A stretch of 64,000 nucleotides of DNA from Cryptomeria japonica (GCF_030272615.1 NC_081415.1:624217740-624281739); one strand, 5' to 3'; positions 12,040-23,882 are shown, counted from the first letter of the stretch. The notes: generated from the sequence alone by a model not told the origin. Numbers and translations are program-made.

Positions 12040-13554
12040 TGATAACTCAATGATGAACTGATAGTACTAACCCAATACTGAGAGGGGGCGGTGAATCAGT
12101 ATAAGCAAAAATACAGTCCTAAACCAGTTTGACAGCAGACACTCCAAATGACTGGCAAACAGTGGCACTAGTTTGAAACAGAGTGCAACCGGTAAATCTA
12201 AGAATGATAGAGACAAGCATTAACCGATTACTCACTTATCTTTTCACTCAACTCAAGACTACACTACCATTTCACCCTTATGCATAAATAGGTAATCTAT
12301 CATCAGATCATAATAATAGCTAGTTCAACATGTTTTATTGACAGGCATAAAACACAGAACCATCATATGCTTGATAGACAATAGGAAAGAATCACACATG
12401 ACACACATATTTTTCATGTGAAAACCCAACTGGGAAAAACCACAGTGGGGATGAATACCCACAAGTTTTTTTTAAACTCTTTAGAAGTCCGCTCTATTAG
12501 GAGCCTTGTCTGGTTAGAGACATTACAATAGGTTCTACTAGGAACCGATCCTGTTCAAGATCACCCAGTTAAGGGATGGCTACAATACCCGGTTAAGGGT
12601 TAAACCCTGTTAAAGGTTACCTTGTTAGAGGATTTCAAGAACTCAATAGCTAAAGGATTCCAAACTCAGTAGCTTTGAATTACCCTGTTAAAGAATTTTT
12701 AGCAAGTGGTTAAGGCTACCCTGTTAAGGGATTTTCCAACTGTTGAGGTGGTTAGAGATCAATAGGTATTACAATGATCTGGTAACAACACTTAATGCCA
12801 ATGCAGATCTTCTTAATCTCCTCTTCACCTTCAGCACTTACACTTTGTAGGTATCACTTCTCTCCTTTTGGTCTAGCAAGAATTACGTATCTCTTTTCTC
12901 GGATACACACACACAACTTTTTCCAACAACCTCAGAAAGAGACAGAACATCAACCTTATAGGAAAATAGATAGGTCGGTAGCATAAACCCTAAACCCTAA
13001 ACCTGTTAGGTTAAGGAATTCAAACGGTTCAATCTTGACCATTGATAACACTCCATTATTTGCAACAGTCTTGATCTAATCTCAAGGCATTCTCCATTGT
13101 CCATTTTCATCGATTTCATGGCATTTGATAACCGATCACACGTTATCACCATTTTACAGACTTCACTCATTCCTGAGGTGGATAGGAACAATCTCCTTCA
13201 TGCAAGATCCTTCACGCATGCAAGGCTAGTGTGGCAACATGACCTATTCTTCATTACAATGCTAACTCATCACACAATGTCACCAGTTGAGCCATACAAG
13301 CTTGAGGCACATCAACCAGAAACCTTGAAGTTGAGACTACCAACCAGTAGTCATACAATGCTTCCATGTGCCGGTTCACATAACCATATGCTAGTTCACC
13401 GTGAACAAGCACACCGCTTCACTTTGGCACAAATGTCGATTCATAGTGTTATACAGGTTCTCACATATGCCAGTTCACACCTCTTCAACATAATGGCATC
13501 AATGACAACATACAATGTCATTATGTCCACATACCATTTCACATAATGCCAACA
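12040..13554 (-). repeat. 5' LTR of element A
   Basis: This 1,515-bp LTR pairs with 6119-7625. It has TG and CA termini and abuts the AATAT duplication at 13555. The two LTRs differ at many scattered sites and by small indels, consistent with a fairly old insertion. Promoter and polyadenylation signals of the element would lie here, but none is clear enough to mark. Confidence 0.93.
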
Positions 13555-13698
13555 AATATTGCCAAGGTATGGGATATTATACATTTCTATATGTAATTAG
13601 AGAATTTGTGATCCGAATGAATATTGCCAAGCTATGTTGAATATATGTTTTGCACTATTTGACCAATATAAGCAATGTATGAAAAATGTGGTAACACA

Positions 13699-13857
13699 GA
13701 CAAGGTAGTGAACTATCAGAAAAAATGCCTTAAAGAAATATGGTCTCATGGTGATGGAATGCCATGAAAGTTAAATTACTATGGATTGTCATGGCATTCC
13801 ATCACCATGAGAACACATTTCTTTGAGACATTTTTTCAAATAGTTCATTGCCTTGTC
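13699..13857. repeat. Long inverted repeat with 69-bp arms (MITE or hairpin-RNA-like)
   Basis: The left arm 13699-13767 and right arm 13789-13857 are reverse complements with about 8 mismatches in 69, separated by only 21 bp. The inner 24 bp match perfectly (left arm tctcatggtgatggaatgcc). A third partial copy of the outer arm (gcaaggtagtgaacc, then aaaatgctt) follows at about 13862. A transcript would form a long, nearly continuous stem. No flanking duplication was found, so transposon and small-RNA precursor both remain possible. Confidence 0.75.
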
Positions 13858-14204
13858 TATGCAAGGTAGTGAACCATTTGATAAAATGCTTAAAACAAAC
13901 ATGTATTTAGTTGTATGTACTTGATTCCAATCAGTAAATAAATTACTTTTACCTACCCCTAATTGTGTATTGTATAGTGCGATGAAATGATTGAATTTTT
14001 ACAGCCTTGAAGAATACTCTTTACCATTCATTCTAGTATTTGTATAAACTATGATGATTGCATATTGTAACAAGAAATAAATCTATTCATGTTGTCTAGT
14101 ATGTAATTTTTAGCATACATATCATGTGACTTACGTAAATCTGATTATGATTGACCTTTATATAAGATGTAAGATAACATAAGATAAATGAATCACATAT
14201 GCAG

Positions 14205-14281
14205 GAACCTCAAACCCTTTGATGAGTATCCTACGCAGTCTACATAAAGGCAAGGCGATGATTCTTATCATGGATCGACAG
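14205..14281 (+). other. Possible orphan exon, 25 codons
   Basis: A 77-bp segment is bounded by a cag acceptor-like end (14202-14204) and a cag/gtataagt donor-like junction (14281/14282). One frame is open throughout, reading TSNPLMSILRSLHKGKAM and then ILIMDRQ. Its composition is more balanced than the AT-rich surroundings. No neighbouring exon was found and the protein is not recognised, so chance is a real alternative. Confidence 0.25.
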
Positions 14282-14370
14282 GTATAAGTCAATACACCCT
14301 ATAGAAACCATTTATTATTTTCTTTCCTTTTGTTTACACCCATCTTGGAGTGGTTTAATAATAAGCCAGG

Positions 14371-15547
14371 TGTAGCGTCATAAAATTGCAACCCTTGCAA
14401 TTTCGACCGCATTTTAGGCCCTCACCTTTCCGACTGCATCTGCCTACTCAATTGGGCCCCCTCTCTGCATCATCATTCCAAATGTCCTCCTATTTTAGCC
14501 TTGGTATCACCTCAGGACCCTGTCCAGGCCCAAAAATAGGACAGGATAGGGGTGTGTGTTCTCTCTTAGGGTGGCCCTAAGATGGGTCCATCTGGCCCTT
14601 GGACCTAATTTTCTCCTCGGGGACTTAAATTCTCCTATGTCGGCCTTTCGTGAGATAAAAATTGATCCTACTAAGCTAGTATAAAAATGGATTTAATCCT
14701 CTCATTTGCATATATAGGTATAAGGGTAGATAAGAAAAATTTAGGAGGAGGCCTTCATTATCATCATCAAGCATTCAAGTCTTCAAGCATCCATCAAGTC
14801 TTCTTCTTCATGTGTCTTCTTCATTCATCCATTAGAGCAACATTACAACATTTATTTGTAAGCATGTGTGTGTTAGGGTTTCGTCATGTTACATGTCATA
14901 TCATGCAACACTTGTGATTATATTAAAGAAGCAAAGGAACCATCATCAACAAATTTTAGATCTACAAGGTATACATTTCCATTATTTACATTTAAGAATT
15001 TGCAATCTTTCTTTCAAGGTTGATTCCTCAACCAGGGTTTCACTGAGGCAAACCCCTATCCACAACCCTTCTTCCTTTCTTTTCTGTTTGTAGGCTATAG
15101 ATGGGCAGCTGTAATTGCAGGTTTAGGCTTCATTTGAAGAGATGGAAAAACCCTTTTCGACGTGCAAATTTTTCAAAGGACCAAGTACACTTTCAACCTG
15201 GTCCTGATGAATTTTCTCTAGATTTCCAAGGCAGATCTGTATCAATCTAAATATCTTAGATCCAAATTTTTAGTGCAATCCTGAACCGATAGCTTCTTAT
15301 TTCACCCATTTTGTCTTCATTTTCTACATAGTCAACAAGTCAACTCTTCTACTTACAAAAGAGGGTAAATTGTATTGCACCCTTGTAAGTCACTTAGTAT
15401 TTAGATCCTTATTCACTCTAGGGTTTGGATCTAGTGAATTGAAACCCTCTATTGAATGTTTAGTATCTCCCAAGTGAAAATCATCCTAGTGATTTCTTTT
15501 CTCTCTCCTAGGTGGGGAATCACTAGGGTTCAATTTTCCACTTTACA
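14371..15547 (+). repeat. 5' LTR of element H
   Basis: This 1,177-bp LTR begins TGTAGCGTC and ends in TTTACA just before the primer-binding site. It matches 21293-22126 over its first 800 bp or so. The right-hand third (about 15205-15547) has no partner because the 3' copy is truncated. Confidence 0.8.
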
Positions 15548-15550
15548 TTT

Positions 15551-15563
15551 TGGTGAACCCGAC
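15551..15563 (+). other. Primer-binding site of element H
   Basis: TGGTGAACCCGAC follows the LTR end (ACA, then TTT). Element E has TGGTGAACCCAAC at the same spacing. It is not the initiator tRNA-Met type used by the copia elements here. The matching tRNA was not identified. Confidence 0.7.
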
Positions 15564-16536
15564 ATCTTAGATGCTTGTATTTTGTAAAAAATGCTCTTTA
15601 TTGTCTTAGATCTGAAAATTACATTTCTTATCAAATTCAATTCTTTCATTGTCTTGTTTAATTTGTAAATCAAATTTACAAAATTAAGTGGTTAATTGTT
15701 CAAACATCACTTTGAACTTGTGCAAAAAATGGATTTAAATTTAATTTTCATATTTGTGACTATTTTGAGGCTTTTCTTCTTGCGTAGAATTCAAATTTTC
15801 AATTTCCCTCCTTTTTCCAAAATTCAAAATTACAAAATTCAATGGTTAGGTCCTAAAACCCTAATTTTAAAATTTAATTGGATTTTGTGCAAATTTCAAT
15901 CAATTTCAACCAATTTCATTTTCTAAATATTATTCAAGGTGGCCCTATCTATTAGGTTTGACCTTATTGAAAATTACAATTCAATTTCTTATCTTTTTCA
16001 AAACCCTAATAGGGTCCTATTTCGACATTCAAACATCAATTTCACCTATCTAGATATTGTAAAATCAATTGATTTTTTGGGATTAGCTCTCAAATCATCA
16101 TATATTTCATCCCTAAAAAATTCCAAAAAAAGTTGGGAGTACCAAGTGCACTTTCAACCTGGTCCCTAGCTTTTTTCTTGAAATTTCAGGAGACTGTGAT
16201 GACTTTATTTAATTCCTTAAATCCAGAAATTTGGTTGATTTTGTAGAATTTTGATCCCTCTAAAATTGAATTTTTTTTCCCAATTTCAAAATTGCAACTT
16301 TCAAGGAAAAATTTAAAATTAAGTGATTAATTATAATCTGGCCTAATTTTAAGATCTTAATTGTGTCCATTTTAAATTTGAAACTAAGTGGTATCCCATA
16401 GGCCCTAATTTTAAAAAAATCAATCTCTTTTGGATAATTTTAAATTAAGAGGTTTTTTTTTAACATAATCCTAATTTTAAATTTTAATTTCCTAGGAGGT
16501 TTCATTATTACTCTTTCAAACAATTTGTTCATTTAA

Positions 16537-17720
16537 TTGAATAATAATTTTTCCTATAATTTTGAATTATTCAATTATTTTGTAAGTTTCAAATTTCAAA
16601 TTCAAATTTTAAAATTCAAATTTCAAATTTGCAATTCAAATTCCATTTTCCCTCCTTTATTCAATTTTCTATGCATGTATGGGGTGAACATTATTATGGT
16701 TAAATGCCATATGAGTTTCTTGTTTGATCTTAAGTGCATATGGAGTTCTTATCTTATTTTGCTAATTCAATTTCAAGTTACATTAAAGATATTCATGATA
16801 TTTCCCTTTCATGCATATGATGATAATTTAGTTCTCCCTTTCATTCATACCTATGATTTACCCTCTCCAAAAATTGATCTCATTAATGAGGGCACACTAG
16901 TGCAAAAAGGGAATATGGACACTTCTTTCAAAGATCTGCCTCCTAAAGATGAATCTTTGGAGAATTTTGTTCCTTCTCCTAAAAAGTGCCTCCCTCATAA
17001 GGATTATTTGATGCAAGAGGATGATATTAAGGCTACTTATCCTAGGGATACCATACCTTATTTTCACGATCTTCCCTCTAAAGATGAAGCATTAATTACA
17101 TATGATAGTCCTTTTCCTAATGAGTGACTTGAACATAAAGATACCTTAGAACAAGAGGATGATATGATTTCTCATCATAATGCTCTCTCCCAAAAATCAA
17201 ATCAATTTCATTCATGTTCCTAGGAAACCAAAAATTCTTCTTGATTATCATGTTGTGCCTTACACATATACTAATGAGGCAGTTGATGAGAACATAAGTG
17301 AAGAATAATATGTTTTCTTAGTTCCTACAATTATTTTCTTCAATTCACTCAAATACACCATCTCCTACCAAATAAGTTCCCAAAGAAGAACTCTTAGACG
17401 ATGATTGGGGGTCCTTAGATTTCACTCCTACCTTTTGTAGAAAGTCTAAGATGCCTGAAATTCATATTCCAAATTTTTATCTTAACACAAATCTTGAAAT
17501 TCATTGGACCTCTTTAAACTTCAATCCGATTCCCCCTAATAATTAACCTTCTTTTTAACATACACATGGATGCATGCTTGAATGTGAGCAACAAACTCAT
17601 GAGAAATCACACTTTCCTTTGTCAATGTCTTCTTCTCCATTGTCTTGTAAATCCACACCTTCTCATTCCAATTTTGAGTTACAACAAGAAAATGTGTTAA
17701 AAATCTTCTAAATTCTATAT
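16537..17720 (+). pseudogene. Degenerate internal ORF of element H, function unknown
   Basis: An open frame of 196 codons (16537-17127) ends in an acidic, proline- and lysine-rich stretch with repeated phrases such as FKDLPPKDESLE and FHDLPSKDEAL. A second stretch in another frame (about 17379-17546) reads PKEELLDDDWGSLDFTP, then KSKMPEIHIPNFYLN. The first half is low-complexity AT-rich translation and may not be coding. Together they look like remnants of one protein carried by the element, broken by frameshifts and stops. It matches no gag or pol domain I recognise. It may be an accessory ORF or chance. Confidence 0.4.
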
Positions 17721-18134
17721 TAATATATCCTCTTTGTCCTAAATGAAGAAGAAAACATAAACAACATTCTCAAAATTCTCCTTTTTGTAAATATCACCAA
17801 ACCCATGGCCATTCTACTAATTAGTGTCAAGCTTTGAAAAAAAAAATGCAACAATACACTGATTCAGGCATGTTAAAAATAACATTTGACAATGAATGGC
17901 ATATTCATCATGATCATTTAAAATAACATTCAATTTCCTATTATGCTGCTCCTCACTATGTGACATAGTTAGCCTACCTATTGGGGGCTCCTTGTCATTC
18001 ATGTTAGTACAATTTCAGGTGCAATCATACTTAGTGAGCAATGTAATAGTCTTTTTATTCTTGCCTCTATGCTTGGGGGAAAGAATATTCATTTTTCTCT
18101 TTCTAATGTTTCACTATTTTCTTTATGGAGTATA

Positions 18135-18470
18135 TTATTCATAAACTTTATGTCCTTTCTTGCATGGATTTTTCCTTCATGCGAGTGCATGTCTATTCCG
18201 TGAGTGGGATATTCTCCTTGCTTGAAACGGTATTTCTATTATGAAAAATATCTCCTCGGAGAACTTTTGTGAATCTTCTTCTTTCTCTCTCTTTGCAAAC
18301 TACCTCTTCTATTGAGTTATTCATAACTTAATGTCCTTTCTTGAATGGAATTATCCTTCATGCAAGTGCATGTTTGTTCCTTGGTTAGGATGTATTCCTT
18401 GCTTGAAATGATACATCTCTTATGAGTAGTCTCTCTCTAGAAGTTGTGTAATTCTTCTCATTATCCTACA
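18135..18470. repeat. Tandem duplication of about 180 bp in element H
   Basis: The segment starting attcataaactttatgtcc, through tcctt(c)atgcgagtgcatgt and ccttgcttgaaacg, to ctctctttgcaaac recurs from about 18320 with the same phrase order. The copies are diverged (roughly 80% by eye). It is non-coding. Confidence 0.6.
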
Positions 18471-19092
18471 CTTGGGGGGAAATGATATCTCTCTCTCTCT
18501 TTCTCTAATGATCCACTCTTTCCTATGTTGTAGATGGGGTGAGTTTTATTACTTGATGTCATTCCTTGTGTGGAATTGTTGTTGTTCACTCAAGGGTTCT
18601 CTCTTATACAAGAGGTGTAAGTCCTTGACTACAATCTCTTTCACACTTACTAATGTACATGTATAATAAATTCACCCATCCCCATTGGGATAAAAGTGAG
18701 TCATCCCTCATCAAGAATCCCTTTCACCTATCAATAGGAGGAAGGATTGAATTCTTGTTCTCTTCTGCACTTAGATCTAGAAGATGTTATATTTGTATAA
18801 AACAACTCCTCTTGGAGGTAGATGTCTTTTGAGCAAAGATACCTTCTCCTTCAAATATCTCCTTTACACTTACAACAAGATATCTCTTTTCAACTATCTT
18901 ATACTTTCTTGAAGAGTATTCCCTCTCTTGCATAGATCTATGACATTATTGCATAACGGATATCTTCTTTGTGTTGAAGGTAGGTATTCTTCTTCTACTT
19001 TCCATAAGATATCAACATTAAACTATGTTGACATCTTAAGGGGGGGGCACCCATGCTGCTCCTTTTGTATTATATTTCTCTTGTGCATTGTA

Positions 19093-19314
19093 TCCCTTAT
19101 ATAGTGGGTCATTCTCGGAATAAAAGAGGAGCCTCTTAGAGAAAAATGTCACTACTTTTCCCTTATATAGTGGGTCATTCTCATAAAGAGATGTCACCAC
19201 TTTTCTTTTATATAGTGGGTCATTCTTAGAACGAGATGTTGCCACTTTTCCCTTATATAGTGGGATATTCTCGGAACCAAGGGCATGCTCTTAGAGCGAG
19301 ATATCACCACTTTT
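19093..19314. repeat. Tandem repeat, four units around TTATATAGTGGGTCATTCT
   Basis: The phrase cccttatatagtgggtcatt and its variants recur near 19093, 19160, 19206 and 19250. Each is followed by an agagatgtcaccactttt-type tail, so units are about 45-65 bp. On the minus strand they translate as repeated NDPLYKGKVVT, a frame effect of the repeat and not a real protein. The TATATA cores are part of the repeat and not evidence of promoters. Confidence 0.75.
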
Positions 19315-19995
19315 TTGACATTTGTACTATACATATTATATAGTTTGTAGCATACTCAGGCATAGACTCCTATGAGGTGCTTTGAACTTCACTTTCACAC
19401 ACACACACGAGGTTGAGTGGAACTAACGGTGTTCTCATCCTCATTCCTTACAAGGAACACCTAGAAAAAATCTAGGGGCTAGTTTTCCATGTCCTCTTTC
19501 CTCCATGGATCACCTAATTCTATGGGCAAGATGTCTATGGTTCCTTTTCTTCTCTTTTCTTCCCATGGATCACCAAAGTGTGTATTCATGTTCTCTCTCT
19601 CCTTCCTCTCATAAACGCATAGTTTTAGTATTGATGGTTCATGGATGATGTCAGCTTTTCTCTTTTATGTGATTATTGGTGTTTATGTGATGGTATTTGT
19701 CTTTGTGTTTCAATTAGTTGTTGAGACATTTGAGTATCAAGGTCTCTTCAGCTAGTTGATTTGTGGTCTGATGTTTTGTTTTGTCATGTGTTGCTTTGTG
19801 CTTTGTCTTGTTTTGTTTGTCTTGTTCTTTTTGTCTTGTGTGCTCTTGCATATGTTTGAGTGAGTTATGGTCCTAAGATTGGGGGCTTTGTTCCTCAAGA
19901 TTACTAATGTCTTATACTCCTTGTGGTATTTTTCTGCATCTCTCATTTTCATCTCTCTCTTTCTTCTACTTTACCGACAGTATTGGTGTAAACCA

Positions 19996-21262
19996 TGTTG
20001 GTATTTTGGTGCATTTTGTATGACCGGTGAATGAAATGGTTATCATTACTAGCAACATAATCTTCTAAGTCTTCATAGTCCATCAGTAAAGAAGTAAAGG
20101 ATAATCGATAAAGAACAAAAGTTCTTATTCCTATTGGAAGAGAGTATAGATTGGCTAAGCAAAGTATAGAGTGGCTAAGTAGTGTGTAGATAGGGTAAGA
20201 AGAGTGTAGAATGACTAACCAGTGAGTAGACTGACACACAGGAGGTCAACTAGCTAACCAATGAATACATCAGTACACAGGAGGATAATCGGCTAAGTAG
20301 ATAATAGACCGATATAAAGGAGGTAACTGGCCAGGCAAAATTTGATCGGTACACCAACATAATAAGAATCTCAACCGACAAACTTGGAAATGTCCAATTA
20401 ACATCCAGTTGAATCAGCGGTCTTCCCTTTTCAACCGACAGACTTATCAACATGAACGACTGCCTTGACCGATATTCCTGGAGTGATTTCTAGTGAGTAA
20501 TTTATGGCATGGTAACAAAATTTTGAATCTGATGTTTTGGAGGGAAAGTTGGTGCCAAAACCAAAGGCCAATATATTCACACAATTCATTCTGAGAACGT
20601 TGTTGTTAATGTGAAAAAGATCTGTGTGAATGTAAACATGAGGAGCAAAACAAAGTGTAGCAGAAACATGTATGAATCGGTGAAGCCGACACCGATCAGT
20701 TGAATAGAGAATTTAATGTTGGTCTATGAGAGAGAGAGAGTTTCATCAGATAGATGAATCATCTTTGTTTCCTTATAAAAATTGCAGCATTGTAAATCCC
20801 TTAACAGGGTGAACCTTAACCGATTCTTTATGTAAAATCTCTTAATAGAGTCACTTCAAATATGATGTTGTGAAATCCTCTAGCAAGGTGAACTTTAACA
20901 GGTTCTAAGGAATTCTTAACTGGATACCAGTCACTTCTAACAGGGTGATCTTCTCAGAAAGAACAGATTGTAAGCTCTTAACAGGGTGCTCTTTTTCACT
21001 GCAGTAAAAGAGAATGTGGGTTATCCCCATCGTTGTTTTCTCCCTCTAACCAAGGGTTTCCATGTATAATTACTTATGTTATATGGTATTTATGTGTGCA
21101 TACAAATATCTTTTCTATAATGTTATTTTATTTCATGATTTACACATTTTTTAAGACAATGCAAAGGATAGTTGTAGACCAACCAGTTTGATTGGTTGAA
21201 TTCTATTAAAATTGCTTTGACTGATTCACACCCCCCTCTCAGTCACTGATTAGATACTAACA
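19996..21262 (+). mobile_element. Probable solo LTR J (copia-like) inside element H
   Basis: The 1,267-bp segment starts TGTTGGTATTTTGG and ends GATACTAACA. It is flanked by AACCA (19991-19995) and ATCCA (21263-21267), a duplication with one mismatch. Near its right end it carries the cacccccctctcagt tract seen in the A, B, C and K LTRs, and upstream an array of cccttaacagggt-type motifs like those of A and B. No internal region or second LTR is present, as expected after LTR-LTR recombination. It belongs to a different family from A, B and C. Confidence 0.75.
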
Positions 21263-21275
21263 ATCCATACTCCTA

Positions 21276-21292
21276 CTAAAGTGGTAGCTAAA
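21276..21292 (+). other. Polypurine tract of element H
   Basis: CTAAAGTGGTAGCTAAA lies directly before the 3' LTR start TGTAGTG. Element E has CTAAAGTGGGGGCAAAA in the same place. The tract is interrupted by pyrimidines, so it is recognised mainly through this comparison. Confidence 0.6.
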
Positions 21293-22126
21293 TGTAGTGT
21301 CATAAAATTTTAACCCTTGCAATTTTGACCACAATTTAGGCCCTCACCTTTGCGATTGCATCTCCCTACTCAATTGGGACCCCTGTCTGCATCATCATTA
21401 CATATGTCCTCCTGTTTTAGCCCTGGATCACCTCAAGACCTAGTCCAGGCCCCAAAATAGGGTAGGACAACAGTGTGGCACCCCTATACCCCTTGGACAT
21501 GGGCATTGTGCCACTGCCCTCCCTCTTAGGGTGGCCCTAAGATGGTTCCATCTAACCCTTGCACCTAATTTTCTCCTCGGGGACTTAAATTCTCCTATAT
21601 CAGCCTTCACTGAGATAAAAATTGATCCTCCTAGGCTAGTATACAAATGGATTTAGTCCTCTCATATGTATATATAGGAATAAGGGTAGATAAGAAAAAT
21701 TTAGGAGGAGGCCTTCATTATCATCATCAAGCATTCAAGTCTTCAAGCATCCATCAAGTCTTCTTCTTCATGTGTCTTCTTCATTCATCCATTGGAGAAA
21801 CATTACAACATTCATTTTCAAGCATGTGTGTGTGTTAGGGTTTTTTCATGTTACATGCCATTTCATGCAACACTCGTGATTACATTCAAGAAGCAAAGAA
21901 ACCATCATCAACAAATTGTAGATCTACAAGCTATACATTTCCATTATTTACATTTAAGCATTTGCAATTACTTTCTTTCAAGGTTGATTCCTCAACCGGG
22001 GTATGACTCAGTCAAACCCCTATCCACAACCCTTCTTCCCTTCTTTTCTATGTGTAGGTTTGGGCTTCATTTGCAGAGACAAAAAAACCCTTTTTGGCAT
22101 GTGGATTTTTCAAAGGACCAAGTAAA
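21293..22126 (+). repeat. 3' LTR of element H, truncated
   Basis: Similarity to 14371-15205 runs to about 22126 (ggaccaagta) and then stops. The remaining LTR third is missing and unrelated sequence follows. Confidence 0.75.
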
Positions 22127-22149
22127 TTTATTTCCTTTGACAATAATAA

Positions 22150-22295
22150 TTGACCCTCTACCAACTATCTCTCTCATTTGAAGGAGTGGATGTACCACCA
22201 AATAAGTATTTGTCAGATGTGTCTTGCTCGAATGAGGGCAATTTAGGAAGAGAAGAGAAAAGTGAGACATGTAGTAGGTCTAAAAGAGGGAGATC
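22150..22295 (+). pseudogene. Unidentified host reading frame, left part (split by element B)
   Basis: After an in-frame stop near 22145 a frame reads on through FEGVDVPPNKYLSDVSCS and a basic, serine-rich stretch ending KRGRS at the B insertion. When one copy of the AGATC duplication is discounted, the frame continues uninterrupted on the other side of B (29696 on). That is good evidence that this was coding sequence before B arrived. The first codons may follow a splice acceptor (ttgaag near 22181). The protein is not recognised. Confidence 0.5.
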
Positions 22296-23812
22296 TGTTG
22301 GCATTATGTGAACCGGTATAAGGACATAATGATATTGTATGTTGTCATTGATGTCAATATGTGATATGAAGTGAACCAACATATGTGTGAATCGGTATAT
22401 ATGTCAAAGTGAAGCAGAATACTTGTTCAAGATGAACCGACACATGGAAGCACTGTGTGACTACCGGTTGGTAGGTAGTTTCCACTTCAGGATTTCTAGT
22501 TGGAGTACCTCAAGCCTATGTGACTCAGTCGATGATCATTATCTGATGAGTCAACAGTATAACAAAGAATAGGTCGTGTTGCCATGTAAGCTCTGTGCAC
22601 ATGAAGGATCTTGCATGAAGAAGACTATTCCTATCTATCTTAGGAATGTGCGAATTTTTTCAAATGGTAATTATGCGTGATGGGTTATCAGCTGCCATGA
22701 AATCTGTGGATAATGGATGATGGAGAATGTCTTGAGATCAATTCAAGATTGTTGCATTTAATGTAGTATGATTCAATGGTCAAGATTGAACCACTTGAAT
22801 TGCTTAACCTAACAGGTTTAGGGTTTAGGATTTTTGCTACCGACCTGTCTGTTTTCTATAAGGTCAATGTTGTGTTTCTTTCTAAGGTTGTTGGCAAAAG
22901 TTGTGAGTGTGTATTCAAGGGAAGTGATACATGATTCTTTCCAAACTAAAGGAGAGAAGAGATACCTACAAAGTGAATGTACAGAAGGTGAAGATGAGCC
23001 AAAATGGATCTACATTAGCATTGAGTGTTGTTACCAGATCATTGTAATTCCTGTTGATCTCTAACCACTTCAACAGTTGTGAAATCCCTTAACAACGTAG
23101 CTTTAACCGGGTTGATTCAAATCCCTTAACTAGGTAACTCAAAGTTAATGAGTTCTAAGAAGCTATAGAGCTCTGGAGATCCTTTAGCTATTGAGTTCTT
23201 GAAATCCTCTAACAAGGTAACCCCAACCGGGTTTAACCCTTAACTGGGTATTGTAGCCATCCCTTAACCGGGTGATCCCTAACAGGATCGGTTCCTAGCA
23301 GAACCTATTGTAATGTCTTTAACCGAACAAGGCTCTGAACAAAGCAGACTTCTAAAGAGTTCAAAAGCAGATTATGGGTATTCATCCCCACCGTGGTTTT
23401 TCCCAGTTGGTTTTCCCCGTGAAAAATATGTGTGTCATGTGTGATGCTTTTGTCTTGTGATGCTTTGTTATTACCTGTTAAGCATATGATGGTTTTGTGT
23501 TTTATGCCTGTCTATAAAACATACTAAACTAATTGTTGTGAAGATCAGATGATAGTTTACCTATTCATGCATAAGTGTGTAATTGTATTGTAGTATTGAG
23601 CTAAGAGGAAATCTTAGTGAGTGACTGGTTTATGATTGTTTTAGTTTCTCTGGGTCTTACCAGTTGCACTTTGTTTCAGCTAAGTATCACTGCTTGCTAG
23701 TCATTTGAAGTATTTGCTGTTAAACCAGTTTTGTACTGTGTTTTTGTGTGTACTGATTCATCCCCCCCTCTCTGTACTAGTTTGGTACTATTGGTTCATT
23801 ATTGATTTATCA
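22296..23812 (+). repeat. 5' LTR of element B
   Basis: This 1,517-bp LTR runs from TGTTGGCATTATG to GATTTATCA. It contains a dense array of short motifs of the form tcccttaac(c/a)(a/g)ggt between about 23080 and 23290. Near 23760 it has the ccccccctctct tract. Confidence 0.93.
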
Positions 23813-23814
23813 AT

Positions 23815-23826
23815 TGGTATTAGAGC
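23815..23826 (+). other. Primer-binding site of element B
   Basis: TGGTATTAGAGC lies two bases after the LTR. It matches the initiator tRNA-Met complement at 11 of 12 positions. Confidence 0.88.
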
Positions 23827-23882
23827 AGTCTAGGTCCTTTGTGTTGTAAGCTTAACCGCGTGAGGTAAAAGATCCCAGTCAA

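Larger units (their letters stand above)
6119..13554 (-). mobile_element. Copia LTR retrotransposon A, complete but decayed
   Basis: This is a full-length 7.4-kb Ty1/copia insertion on the minus strand. It is flanked by a perfect 5-bp duplication, AATAT, at 6114-6118 and 13555-13559. The LTRs begin TGTTGGCATTATG and end in TTATCA in element orientation. A primer-binding site lies next to the 5' LTR (12026-12037) and a polypurine tract next to the 3' LTR (7626-7639). Between them one long pol frame carries gag, protease, integrase, reverse transcriptase and RNase H in copia order. The same family supplies B (22296-29690) and solo LTR K (56175-57666). Multiple stop codons make it inactive. Confidence 0.95.
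14371..22126 (+). mobile_element. Gypsy-like LTR element H without recognisable pol (LARD-like)
   Basis: A 5' LTR (14371-15547) and a truncated 3' copy (21293-22126) share the start TGTAG(C/T)GTCATAAAATT and long similarity. They enclose about 5.7 kb, of which 1.27 kb is solo LTR J. A primer-binding site follows the 5' LTR and a polypurine tract precedes the 3' LTR. No zinc knuckle, DSG protease, integrase or reverse transcriptase motif is visible between them. The same primer-binding site and a related polypurine tract occur in element E, so H and E are related. The 3' end is lost where the host reading frame begins, so no TSD can be read. Confidence 0.75.

Noticed and set aside
19036-19245. 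Minus-strand frame with repeated NDPLYKGKVVT
   Set aside because: Produced by the tandem DNA repeat; no start context or other coding evidence.
19093-19314. TATATA boxes as promoters, or the array as a CRISPR
   Set aside because: The TATATA cores are part of a plant minisatellite in a retroelement; spacers are not unique and the genome is eukaryotic.
22834-23064. Short plus-strand frames inside the A, B and K LTRs
   Set aside because: The same frame recurs in each LTR copy (for example 28712-28915), as repeat sequence; LTRs of this family are not known to encode protein and the frames are short and not conserved in length.
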